A model generated the notes under the pieces. That model was not told where the DNA came from and made no database searches. It worked only from the letters and a program-made list of their open reading frames with translations. From the NCBI GenBank assembly GCA_002786225.1, contig PEQN01000008.1, forward strand, positions 24,262 through 88,261: DNA of 64,000 nt, given 5' to 3'. Positions within the stretch are counted from its first letter, which is position 1, and the number at the start of each line of letters is the position of its first letter. A program made the position numbers and the translations under genes. Below, piece after piece: positions 16,394-25,981 of the stretch. The stretch is from Leptospira sp. (GTDB lineage: Bacteria > Spirochaetota > Leptospiria > Leptospirales > Leptospiraceae).

Positions 16394-17227
16394 TTATTTT
16401 TTTGCCAAGTAAGATTCTAAAATTAATTCAGCCTCACTCTTTTTCAACCAGTTCTTATCTTGGAAAATTTCTAAAGTAAGTTCAATAGCATCTAATGGTA
16501 TATTAGAAAAAAACTGAAAGACATCGGAATAATTTAATCTTCCACTATTTTTCTGAATCAAAGACTCCATTTCCGAAGTGAAACTGGATACGATTCTTAG
16601 CTGAACAAAAAGTATAGTATACTCTTCTAGAAATGCCAAAAAATCATCATCCGATTGTTCTACGGCTAGGTCGACGGCGTAGTCATAGATGTTCATATCT
16701 TCTGAAAAAACCTTTTTGATATCGGAGCCTAAGGATTTAAAAAGATTTAACATCTTATTAGCTGAGACACCACCTGAGCCCGTTAGCAGTTTGATATGAA
16801 CCAATTCAATTTTCGAAAGTAAATCTTTGGCTGGTCCAAGATTATAAGTTCTGTGAATGGAATCTTTGAGTAGAATTGCATACTGCGCCTTAGAGAGACT
16901 CTTCCAATACGATGAAATCAATTCAGGAATAGGTCGCTTCAATAACTTAGCTTTGTGTATAGAAGTTATTTGGCAATAGAAAAGTTCCGTGAGTGCTTGG
17001 TGGCTAAATAGTGGATTCTGAAGTATACTTTTAACTAAATTTAGATCTATAATTCGAAAATAGTAATCCATCATATAAGCGAAGCCTACATTTTTTTCTA
17101 TCTCAGTTGAGATAGTTGCAGGATGCACTAATTCGATAGTCTTCTCTATTTGTTTTAACTTGGGCAAGGGTGCATAAACTAATTCAAGTAGTTCAGTAAA
17201 GTAAACTTGGTTTTGCGTTTGCCCCAT
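16394..17227 (-). CDS. Hypothetical helical protein
   Basis: The 277-aa product is predicted helical throughout, with no signal peptide, membrane span or motif I recognise. Repeated Leu/Ile-rich amphipathic helices (for example SKIELVHIKLLTGSG and AIELTLEIFQDKNWL) suggest a helical-repeat or scaffold fold. It lies 11 bases downstream of the permease gene and 41 bases upstream of htpX on the same strand, so it is probably in one transcript with them. Confidence 0.6.
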   Translation of the reverse strand: MGQTQNQVYFTELLELVYAPLPKLKQIEKTIELVHPATISTEIEKNVGFAYMMDYYFRIIDLNLVKSILQNPLFSHQALTELFYCQITSIHKAKLLKRPIPELISSYWKSLSKAQYAILLKDSIHRTYNLGPAKDLLSKIELVHIKLLTGSGGVSANKMLNLFKSLGSDIKKVFSEDMNIYDYAVDLAVEQSDDDFLAFLEEYTILFVQLRIVSSFTSEMESLIQKNSGRLNYSDVFQFFSNIPLDAIELTLEIFQDKNWLKKSEAELILESYLAKK

Positions 17228-17238
17228 GCTTCTGTAAC

Positions 17239-18846
17239 CTATATAGCTCTAGTTTTTTCTTTTTTAGAAAAATGAAATAGAACCAAAAGTAAACCTAATA
17301 TTAGGTAGGCGATAGTGAACTTCCCACTTGCAGGAAGAGTGAATGTATTCAGAATCGCATTTCCAAAAAGCGTATAAGAATGTATAATACCAATAAAGCT
17401 TAAGACAGCTCCAATTGCACACCAGATACCAGCCCTAAGAAAATTACGGTCGATAACATAAACCGTGATTGCTGCCCAAACCATAGATGAAAGCAAGAAT
17501 CCTTGCGACAAGGATAGAATCCCATCTAAGGCATAGGGAAGTATGGGTTGATTGAGAGCTGTCTCAGATAGCCAGATATGGTGGGATGCTTTAATGGAAT
17601 GAGAGGCAAGAACAGATTGAAGTATGCCATCCGTATAATTGAATACAGATTGTATCATAAGCACCGCCCAACCCGCTAAAGCTGGAAATAAGCCTATGAT
17701 GACGGCAGGGGAATGCTTGGAAGGGACCGATTGAAATGCTTGGGAGCCTATCACGATTCCTATCCAAAGAACTATAGCCATCCCAGCTTCAATGGGAATT
17801 AGAGCTGATACAAAGGCAATGAGTCCGAACAAAGAAATAATAGTTATAAATATTCCATTTAACACAGAGTATCCGATTCTAGCACCCAAACCTTTCCAAC
17901 CAGGATGACCTATGTAAATCGTTGTAGGAAAGGGTGAACCAAAGAAGGCTCCGACTATAGTTCCAATTCCATTCACCATAAGGGAAGATCTTGTATCAAA
18001 AGAATCTCCTGCTGCTTCAGCTGACTCTATATTTTGCAAGGAGCCTATCACATTGAAAATTCCCATAGGAATGATAATGGAAAGATAGCCAGCCAAATAA
18101 GTTGGATTCATAACAGAAAGAACTTCGGAAATGAATATTTTTGGAATGGAGAATCCTATAGTAGCATACGAAGAAGAAATCGCAGCTGCCTTCATAAAGC
18201 CTTCTCCCCAGAATCCGCTCATCCAAGCTAGACAGGAACCGACTAGAACGGACAAAAGACCACCAGGTATATGAAAAGGGAATTGTACTTTTGCAAAATA
18301 CTGCAATAAAATTATTCCAAAAGGGACAAAGGCTATCAACGGATTCTGGAAAGTTCTTAATAAAAAGTCCATGGAAATAAAAGTAATGGCTATTCCAGCC
18401 AGTGCAGAGAGCAGAGCAGCACGTGGTGTTGCCTTGCGAATGGAGTGGGCGACAAATGATCCAGCAAATTCGATTAAACCTGAAAGTAAACTAGCTAGTA
18501 GTCCGACCTTCCAAGCTTGCATGTAATCACCTGTTTCTTTATAAACAGGAAAGAGTATAAAAAATACAAAAGCAAATAGTGAGACAGTATTGATCCCATA
18601 AGGAAGTGCAGTTATATCATCACGATTTTCAGCTAATCCTTTCTTGTATGCTTGCCATGCATAGAATAGGTTCCCAATTAACAAAGAAACTGCGACACCG
18701 GGCAGAACAACAGTAGTCATAAATTCCATAGGAAAACCACAGAGTCCTACACATAAACCAGTAAGCACTAAAAGCTGGATGAGATTGTCTATCATCAATC
18801 CAAAGAATCCATCAATGTCTCCACGAACGAAAAATTTAGGTTTCAT
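17239..18846 (-). CDS. NCS2-like permease
   Basis: This 535-aa inner-membrane protein has about 12-14 hydrophobic segments. DGFFGLMIDNLIQLL, the NLFYAWQA segment and DDITALPYGINTVSLFAF are typical of a xanthine/uracil-permease-like (NCS2) subgroup in diverse bacteria; TPRAALLSALAGIAITFI is also characteristic. The transported solute is not known. The frame opens with TTG at 18861, but a strong GGAGG lies eight bases before the ATG at 18846, so that start is chosen. It overlaps the SspB-like gene by 11 bases, indicating coupling. Confidence 0.75.
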   Translation of the reverse strand: MKPKFFVRGDIDGFFGLMIDNLIQLLVLTGLCVGLCGFPMEFMTTVVLPGVAVSLLIGNLFYAWQAYKKGLAENRDDITALPYGINTVSLFAFVFFILFPVYKETGDYMQAWKVGLLASLLSGLIEFAGSFVAHSIRKATPRAALLSALAGIAITFISMDFLLRTFQNPLIAFVPFGIILLQYFAKVQFPFHIPGGLLSVLVGSCLAWMSGFWGEGFMKAAAISSSYATIGFSIPKIFISEVLSVMNPTYLAGYLSIIIPMGIFNVIGSLQNIESAEAAGDSFDTRSSLMVNGIGTIVGAFFGSPFPTTIYIGHPGWKGLGARIGYSVLNGIFITIISLFGLIAFVSALIPIEAGMAIVLWIGIVIGSQAFQSVPSKHSPAVIIGLFPALAGWAVLMIQSVFNYTDGILQSVLASHSIKASHHIWLSETALNQPILPYALDGILSLSQGFLLSSMVWAAITVYVIDRNFLRAGIWCAIGAVLSFIGIIHSYTLFGNAILNTFTLPASGKFTIAYLILGLLLVLFHFSKKEKTRAI

Positions 18847-19327
18847 TCTTCTTTCCTCCAAAGTCGACTCTGATTACATTATCTTTATTGCTATCTAAAA
18901 CTTTTGCTTCTTTCTTTGCTTTTATAGTAGGTTCCTGTCGTGGTTCTTGCGACTCGCTTCCAAGCTTGGATGATTCATTTGAAATGGGTAGGATTCTTAA
19001 CTGCACCAGTGAGGATTGCGCTTTATCATAGATTCGAAATACACTATCCCAGGGTATAACAACTTTCTCCCAGTTATAACCAAATTGAAGTTCCGCGAAA
19101 AGTTCTTTCTCCATAGCTTGAACTTCTCTTACTGCACGAGGTCCAAATACAAGTACTATGCCTGATTCTTTTTCTTCGCCTACCAGTCCTCTTGTTCCAA
19201 TTTTTAGTTGAGGGTGAGGGAGAACATGCATGTAGAAGGTTCCAAACTTTTCCCAATACAAAGTAAATAGATCACTTTTAAATGATCTAATATTCTTAAT
19301 CTCTTCTTGCGTTATTTCGCCGTCCAT
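18836..19327 (-). CDS. SspB-like protein (possible ClpXP adaptor)
   Basis: This 163-aa protein has a compact beta-rich core (residues about 25-110: TFYMHVLPHP, GIVLVFGPRAV, VVIPWDSVFRIYD), a long charged disordered linker (Ser/Glu/Lys rich) and a short conserved-looking C-terminus NVIRVDFGGKK. Core, flexible tail and terminal hydrophobic-basic peptide match the plan of SspB, whose tail docks on ClpX to deliver ssrA-tagged substrates. The resemblance is by architecture and the VxVPxxxVxxIY pattern, so the call is moderate. It is translationally linked to the permease gene. Confidence 0.5.
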   Translation of the reverse strand: MDGEITQEEIKNIRSFKSDLFTLYWEKFGTFYMHVLPHPQLKIGTRGLVGEEKESGIVLVFGPRAVREVQAMEKELFAELQFGYNWEKVVIPWDSVFRIYDKAQSSLVQLRILPISNESSKLGSESQEPRQEPTIKAKKEAKVLDSNKDNVIRVDFGGKKNET

Positions 19328-19342
19328 AGTTCCCCTATTTCA

Positions 19343-21238
19343 TTATGAAAGATTTTGGTTGGATTCTTTTTTGGTATCGGTAGTTGTCTGCATATAATCT
19401 GTATGAATCACATATTCCGGTACCAAATCTTGGAAAAGTCTATAAATCTCTTGGTCTTTATTCGCCTTAGCCATGCTAAACATTGTGTTTAATTTATTCT
19501 GGAAGAGAAGTAAATTATAACTTTCTAAAGGAGCAGCAATTCGTATCTTAGGGTGATGGGTCTTTTTAATTCCTTCTTGCCCTAACATTAGTTCTTCGAA
19601 TAACTTTTCACCTGGTCTTAACCCAGTAAACTCTATTTGTATATCTTTATAAGGTGTGTAGCCTGAGAGTCGGATCATTTCTTCTGCTAGGTTTGTAATT
19701 CGTACTGGCTCGCCCATATCAAGAATAAAAATTTCACCATGTTCTCCCATAGAACCCGCTTGAAGCACCAATTGGGATGCCTCCGGTATAGTCATGAAAT
19801 ACCGGATTACATCAGGGTGGGTGACAGTAACAGGTCCACCCTTCTTAATTTGCTCACGAAATCTTGGAATTACGGAACCATTAGAGCCTAGTACATTCCC
19901 GAATCGCACAGTAATAAACTTTGTTCGTGAATTGATGGAGATATGTTGTAAGTAAAGCTCAGCTATTCTTTTGGAGGCTCCCATAATGTTTACAGGGTTC
20001 ACCGCTTTATCAGTTGAAATTAAAACAAAACGCTCGACGCCTGTTAAACGAGATACATCGGCAACATTTTTGGTTCCATTGATGTTGTTCAGAACAGCTT
20101 CGCAGGGATTGATCTCCATCAGAGGAACATGCTTGTACGCAGCTGAATGAAATACTACCTGTGGTTGGTGCTCATTAAAGACAGTTGAAAGTCGAGATAG
20201 ATTTTTCACATCAGCTACTACGGGAAAAATTTTCGTTTTATCTGGGAATTTAGTTCTCATCTCATAATCGATTTCGTAAAGAGCAGTTTCCGCATTATCC
20301 AAAAGGATCAAATTCTCTGGTTCAAAATACATCACCTGACGACAAAGTTCTGAGCCTATGGAACCGCCTGCTCCTGTTATAAGGATAGTCTTCCCTTTTA
20401 AATAAGATTTAATATTATCGATTTCCAAATTAACCGTAGGTCGTCCTAATAAATCTTGTACTTCCACCTCGCGAAGTTGATTGATCTTGGGAGTTTCATT
20501 TAAAATTTCGTTAAAATTAGGAAGGATTTTATACACAACCTTGAGCTCTTCACAAATTTTCATGATTCTTGAAACTACAGAACCGTTTGGTTGGTTCATA
20601 GTAATGATTACTTGTTTAACAGAGTTGGTACGAATAACATGTTCAAGAATATCTAAATTTCCTAATATGGGGATTCCTTGGATATGCCCACCAATCTTTG
20701 AAGTGTCCTCATCAATAAATCCAACGGGTAGAAGATTTAAATTTCCATGACGTCTAATCTCACCTAAGAAGGTTGCACCCAATTTGCCAGCACCAACAAG
20801 AACTACTGGGATATTCCCTTCTTCAAAGGTCTTCTTTCGAAAGATTTCATCACGCATCATTCTCCATGAAAAGGATCTTAGACAAAGAAAACTAAGCAGC
20901 AACAAAGTGTCTAGAATGGGAACCATTCTGGAAAGCTGAAAGAATCTGTTGTAGAATAGTAGAGCTGTTGTTGAAACCAAGGAGGAGAGCATAGTAACCT
21001 TAATGATCTCAACCAGGTCATGAATGGATGCATAAGACCAAAGAGACCTGTAGATTCCAGAGAAGAGAAAGATAAGTGAACGAACAGAAATTACAATAAA
21101 AAGAGAAGTAAAAAAGAGGTTGCGATCTTCTAAAAAACTAAGGTTCTCGTAACGAATTAAATGAGCAAGAAAAAAGGATGCCACCATAAAGGCTAGATCT
21201 ATAGGGAATACTAAATATCTTTTCTGTATACGATTCAT
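19343..21238 (-). CDS. WbpM/CapD-type nucleotide-sugar 4,6-dehydratase
   Basis: This 631-aa protein has four N-terminal membrane spans (residues 10-125), a CoA-binding-like Rossmann domain (VVLVGAGKLGATF, about 145-157) and an SDR domain with TILITGAGGSIGSELCRQ (about 285-302). The catalytic stretch ISTDKAVNPVNIMGASKR has Met in place of the usual Tyr, the S-M-K arrangement of large WbpM-type UDP-GlcNAc 4,6-dehydratases. The role is nucleotide-sugar synthesis for surface polysaccharide or glycoprotein. No glycan cluster surrounds it here. Confidence 0.9.
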   Translation of the reverse strand: MNRIQKRYLVFPIDLAFMVASFFLAHLIRYENLSFLEDRNLFFTSLFIVISVRSLIFLFSGIYRSLWSYASIHDLVEIIKVTMLSSLVSTTALLFYNRFFQLSRMVPILDTLLLLSFLCLRSFSWRMMRDEIFRKKTFEEGNIPVVLVGAGKLGATFLGEIRRHGNLNLLPVGFIDEDTSKIGGHIQGIPILGNLDILEHVIRTNSVKQVIITMNQPNGSVVSRIMKICEELKVVYKILPNFNEILNETPKINQLREVEVQDLLGRPTVNLEIDNIKSYLKGKTILITGAGGSIGSELCRQVMYFEPENLILLDNAETALYEIDYEMRTKFPDKTKIFPVVADVKNLSRLSTVFNEHQPQVVFHSAAYKHVPLMEINPCEAVLNNINGTKNVADVSRLTGVERFVLISTDKAVNPVNIMGASKRIAELYLQHISINSRTKFITVRFGNVLGSNGSVIPRFREQIKKGGPVTVTHPDVIRYFMTIPEASQLVLQAGSMGEHGEIFILDMGEPVRITNLAEEMIRLSGYTPYKDIQIEFTGLRPGEKLFEELMLGQEGIKKTHHPKIRIAAPLESYNLLLFQNKLNTMFSMAKANKDQEIYRLFQDLVPEYVIHTDYMQTTTDTKKESNQNLS

Positions 21239-21333
21239 ATCTTTCTTTTGTTCAATCTTATATTGAGTCAGAAGCTTGTAAACAAAAGTAGAAAACTCTT
21301 GACTATAAAATCAAAAGATTTATCCTAAAATTC

Positions 21334-21840
21334 TTGGAATCACGAATCATTAATCTTGTGGGTTTACTTTCTGCTGAGTCAGGTTCCCAGTTGTATTTGG
21401 AATTGAAATCTTTACTTTCTAGTCCTCACTTAGTTTTATTTGATGCATCCAGACTAGAAATGATTGATGAAATTGGTTGGCAGTTTCTCAAGAAATGCCA
21501 AACTAAGATTTTGGATTCCGAAAGTTTCGCTGCAATAAACGGATTAAACCAAGAATTTATTTCTGGTTGGATGAGGAATAATTTACTGGCTAGCATTCCT
21601 AACTTTGCCGACCGAGATTCTGCCAAGAAATACCTAGCATCCAAGATAGAAAGTAGGCTTGAGGCTCAGGCCAAGATACCACCAAGACCCTATCTTTCTG
21701 TGAATACCGCTCTCTATTGTCCCCACTGTGATTCCATTCTTAGAACCTACCAAATGGGCAATAACACTTGCCCAAGTTGCAAAGGAAAATATTTCCTTCA
21801 CAAGGATTATAAAATTAGCAGCTTTGAGAAAGTTCTTTAA
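21334..21840 (+). CDS. STAS-like domain with C-terminal zinc ribbon
   Basis: This 168-aa protein starts at a TTG (21334). Residues 1-100 resemble a STAS/anti-anti-sigma fold: strand-helix alternation with SSPHLVLFDASRLEMIDEIGWQFLKKC, like the D-x-S region of STAS domains. Residues 125-150 form a zinc ribbon, YCPHCDSILR then NTCPSCKGKY. The combination suggests a regulatory protein. No ribosome site stands out before the TTG, so the start is uncertain. It is divergent from the WbpM-like gene and convergent with thiC. Confidence 0.6.
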   Translation: MESRIINLVGLLSAESGSQLYLELKSLLSSPHLVLFDASRLEMIDEIGWQFLKKCQTKILDSESFAAINGLNQEFISGWMRNNLLASIPNFADRDSAKKYLASKIESRLEAQAKIPPRPYLSVNTALYCPHCDSILRTYQMGNNTCPSCKGKYFLHKDYKISSFEKVL

Positions 21841-21887
21841 AAGTCCCAATCTCCTAACTTAGGTATAGTTGGTAAGCCTTGTAAAAG

Positions 21888-23789
<1,902 letters not shown>

Positions 23790-23841
23790 CTATTCATAGT
23801 AAGAATAAAATACTTTGGGCACCTTTTCCAGCTTTCTCTTT

Positions 23842-23904
23842 GGTCAATAAATTGTTTTATCGTTTAAGTTTCAAAATCTTTCTTATTCATTTAATTTATT
23901 GACC
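23842..23904. repeat. 12-bp perfect inverted repeat upstream of thiC
   Basis: GGTCAATAAATT at 23842-23853 and AATTTATTGACC at 23893-23904 are exact reverse complements separated by 39 bases. The pair marks the junction between the thiC leader and the repeat-rich stretch. It could be a regulator site pair, a weak terminator, or the edge of an inserted segment. Confidence 0.6.
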
Positions 23905-23916
23905 CCGCTCAACAAG

Positions 23917-24138
23917 CCCAGCACCATTTTTAACACTCGGCTTCGCCTCTCTAAATGGTGCTGGGACTGGGGTGCATGAGCTGGTCTTTGGAATCTTCAC
24001 CACGCGCTAAAGCACGTGGCATCAGTGGGATAGGCTGTTGTTCAGAAACATTATTCTATGCTGTCAATATAAAATTGTTAGTTGATAATTCGATTCTAAG
24101 TTTCATCCTGCATTAGGCTAATGCTCAACGAAAGGATG
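23917..24138. repeat. Composite palindromic repeat module, copy A
   Basis: Three palindromes in order. P1: CCCAGCACCATTT (23917-23929) pairs with AAATGGTGCTGGG (23953-23965). P2: CCACG (24000-24004) pairs with CGTGG (24015-24019) in the context CTTCACCACG...CGTGGCATCAG. P3: CATCC (24104-24108) pairs with GGATG (24134-24138), enclosing GCATTA-GGC-TAATGC. The same order recurs at 25736-25971 (copy B). P2 resembles the widespread CCACGGGTTAAAACCCGTGG-type REP-like repeats associated with RAYT transposases in other genomes. No transposase is present here. Confidence 0.7.
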
Positions 24139-24361
24139 GGTTTGGATGAATGAAGAGAGGTCTCTCTGTATTCTAAATATTATAATTTAATGTATGTTAT
24201 TCCTAAATGAGAAATACTAAGCACACAGTGTGCCAAATTGATTAGAAAATAATTATTTGTATGCTTATTCTACTTTTTATTTCCAAGGGCAGAAAGCTTC
24301 AAATCGAATAAACCTATCACAAAACTATCAAATTATAAATATGGAATTTGACTCGATTCCC

Positions 24362-24386
24362 AGCCAACCCCCTTAAGGGGGTGGCT
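24362..24386. repeat. Palindrome at the 3' end of the SNase-like gene
   Basis: AGCCAACCCCCTT (24362-24374) and AAGGGGGTGGCT (24375-24386) form a near-perfect inverted repeat with one bulged base and no loop. It covers the last codon and stop of the SNase-like frame. It may act as a terminator and is probably another REP-like element. Between 24139 and 24361 I see nothing else identifiable. Confidence 0.6.
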
Positions 24387-24822
24387 AAAACGTTAACCTC
24401 TTAGCCAATCCCTCCTGAACCAAACGATTATTCAAGAAATTCCCATGTTCAATAACTCTTTCAGCCTTCCACTCATCTTTAAGATAAAAAACATCAACCA
24501 AATAGCGATCATAAATATCAGAACCATGAGTCTTAAGTATGAGAAAATCAGTATTCTTCAATTCGGACTCAACAAACTTTTTAGCCTTTTGCCCATCATT
24601 TGAATCAATCTCGGAAGTATCTAGACCTCGTAGCCTTAGCCTTTGTTGGATAAAGATCCCAAATCCTAGATCAATATGTACGAGCAGGGTATCTCCATCA
24701 ACCACACGCTCGAGATAGGCTTTGTATGTATACAATTCTCGAACACTACTCACTTTTGTAAAATGAAAGCTAGTTCGCGTTTTACGCACACTTACAATAT
24801 CGCTAGTTTTGAATTGTTCCAA
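24385..24822 (-). pseudogene. SNase-like (thermonuclease) half of a split DUF1016-SNase gene
   Basis: This segment encodes a staphylococcal-nuclease-fold domain: YLERVVDGDTLLVHIDLGFGI, then RLRLRGLDTSEID, then the C-terminal LVQEGLAK. The frame continues upstream without a break, through the 108-bp palindromic insertion, to the single TGA that ends the DUF1016 frame. So this is the 3' half of one former gene. The TTG at 24822 has no ribosome site, and coding similarity starts earlier, at about 24870 (LDLGFRIKYEF). DUF1016-SNase fusions are known; whether this half is translated separately is unclear. Confidence 0.75.
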
Positions 24823-24870
24823 GTTTGAAAGGTCGCTGAACTCATATTTAATTCTAAACCCAAGATCTAG

Positions 24871-24978
24871 ATTTGGAATCCAGCACCATTTAGCGCTTGC
24901 AAGCGGAATCCCCCAGCACTGTTTCTTATAGAAACCGATGCTGGACCGGCGTCAACGAGCTTCATGGTGCTGGACCAA
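24871..24978. mobile_element. 108-bp palindromic in-frame insertion splitting the nuclease gene
   Basis: The insert has terminal inverted repeats TCCAGCACCAT (24879-24889) and ATGGTGCTGGA (24964-24974), extended outward by ATTTGG and CCAAAT. Inside is a second hairpin around a GTTTCT/AGAAAC stem and a GCTTGCAAGC palindrome. It belongs to the same P1 family as neighbouring repeats. Its length is 36 codons exactly, so it keeps the frame, but it carries one TGA (24952-24954). Removing it joins KFSMN to LDLGFRIKYEF, the expected linker between the two domains. The exact edges are inferred from that protein continuity. Confidence 0.75.
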
Positions 24979-25536
24979 ATTCATCGAAAATTTTCTATCC
25001 ACTCTATATGTAAAAAGCTGCAAAACAGGCTTTCTTAGCAATTTTAAGCCATCTATTGTTTCATCTTCTTCAGAATAAAAACCATTATCTTTCTGCCTAG
25101 AATCAGAACTCAATAACTCATTTTTTATCTCGATCAATTCCCTAACTGAAATCTGTTGCTCTAGAACAAGCTTTTCCAATTTATCTCGCTCACTCTTCTT
25201 CTCGAGGGATACAATTTCTCTATAGTGTGACCAGGATACCTTAGGCTGAAAATTTTTCTTTTTATAAACCAAATAGAATTGCCTCATATAACGCAAGTTC
25301 CTGGCAGAAAATCCATTTCCCAGCTTTCTATGCAACTCCTGTGACAAAGTATTCAACAATCTCTCACCATACTTAGCACGGAGTTTTGAATCTTGCTCAA
25401 CCTCAATAATCCTTTGCCCTATCTTCCAATTGGATGAAAGAATAGATTGGTTCCAATTCATATCTCCATCAGCTAATGCAGATTCATGGATCAATACTAT
25501 TTCTTCAACTAAGGATTGAAAGGTGATCTTGGACAT
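24952..25536 (-). CDS. DUF1016 N-terminal (YhcG-type) half of a split nuclease gene
   Basis: The 194-aa frame contains the DUF1016 N-terminal domain: YWKIGQ-like segment NWKIGQRIIEVEQ, then RLLNTLSQELHRKLGNGFSARNLRYMRQFY and VSWSHYREIVSLEKKSERD, typical of YhcG proteins found beside restriction-modification genes. The last eight residues (LVQHHEAR) come from the palindromic insertion, which supplies the TGA stop. Without the insertion the protein would run on into the SNase-like domain, about 347 aa in total. The usual YhcG PD-(D/E)xK C-terminus is absent; the SNase domain takes its place. Confidence 0.8.
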   Translation of the reverse strand: MSKITFQSLVEEIVLIHESALADGDMNWNQSILSSNWKIGQRIIEVEQDSKLRAKYGERLLNTLSQELHRKLGNGFSARNLRYMRQFYLVYKKKNFQPKVSWSHYREIVSLEKKSERDKLEKLVLEQQISVRELIEIKNELLSSDSRQKDNGFYSEEDETIDGLKLLRKPVLQLFTYRVDRKFSMNLVQHHEAR

Positions 25537-25636
25537 GGAACAAGTAGAATGTGAATTATAAAAAAATCAATCATTTTAAAGAAATGTTTGTTAGTAATTA
25601 GTCCTTACAAATAACAATCCTATGATATGGGCGATC

Positions 25637-25703
25637 CCCAGCAGCATTTCTCGAAATTTTATTCCTTTAGAATACTTCTTAATTGATGAGAAATACTGCT
25701 GGG
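25637..25703. repeat. P1-family palindrome upstream of the DUF1016 gene
   Basis: CCCAGCAGCATTTCTC (25637-25652) pairs with GAGAAATACTGCTGGG (25688-25703) with one wobble pair and a 35-base loop. It is a variant of the CCAGCACCAT family. It lies just before composite copy B. The predicted short ORFs on both strands across this area are by-products of the repeats. Confidence 0.65.
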
Positions 25704-25735
25704 TCGGGCTTCTTCGGGGTACGCTCACGCTCCCG

Positions 25736-25971
25736 TCCAGCACCATTTGTCGCATACCCTCATATGTCACCATGGTGCTGGACCAAGCCCTACGAATCCC
25801 TATCGCTGGGATTCTTCTTTTGAATACTTCACCACGGGTTAAAACCCGTGGCATCAGGGGGATATGTCTTTGGTTCGGAAAGGTGATTGTATATACCAAT
25901 GCAACATTGTAAGATAACTATCTTCTGAGACTTGCCATCTAGCATAAGACTAAAGTCTCATGTCTAGATGG
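25736..25971. repeat. Composite palindromic repeat module, copy B
   Basis: The same three-palindrome order as copy A. P1: TCCAGCACCAT (25736-25746) pairs with ATGGTGCTGGA (25772-25782). P2: CCACGGGTT (25832-25840) pairs perfectly with AACCCGTGG (25843-25851). P3: CCATCTAG (25935-25942) pairs with CTAGATGG (25964-25971), enclosing AGACT-AA-AGTCT. P2 retains the CTTCACCACG and CGTGGCATCAG flanks seen in copy A. Copies A and B lie in the same direction and bracket the DUF1016-SNase gene. Confidence 0.7.
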
Positions 25972-25981
25972 GTGAGGGGGA

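Noticed and set aside
25591..25912. Overlapping short ORFs on both strands around 25.6-25.9 kb
   Set aside because: They are formed almost entirely by palindromic repeats and have no ribosome site or recognisable protein features.
23917..25971. CRISPR array
   Set aside because: The repeats are palindromic modules of unequal spacing without unique regular spacers.
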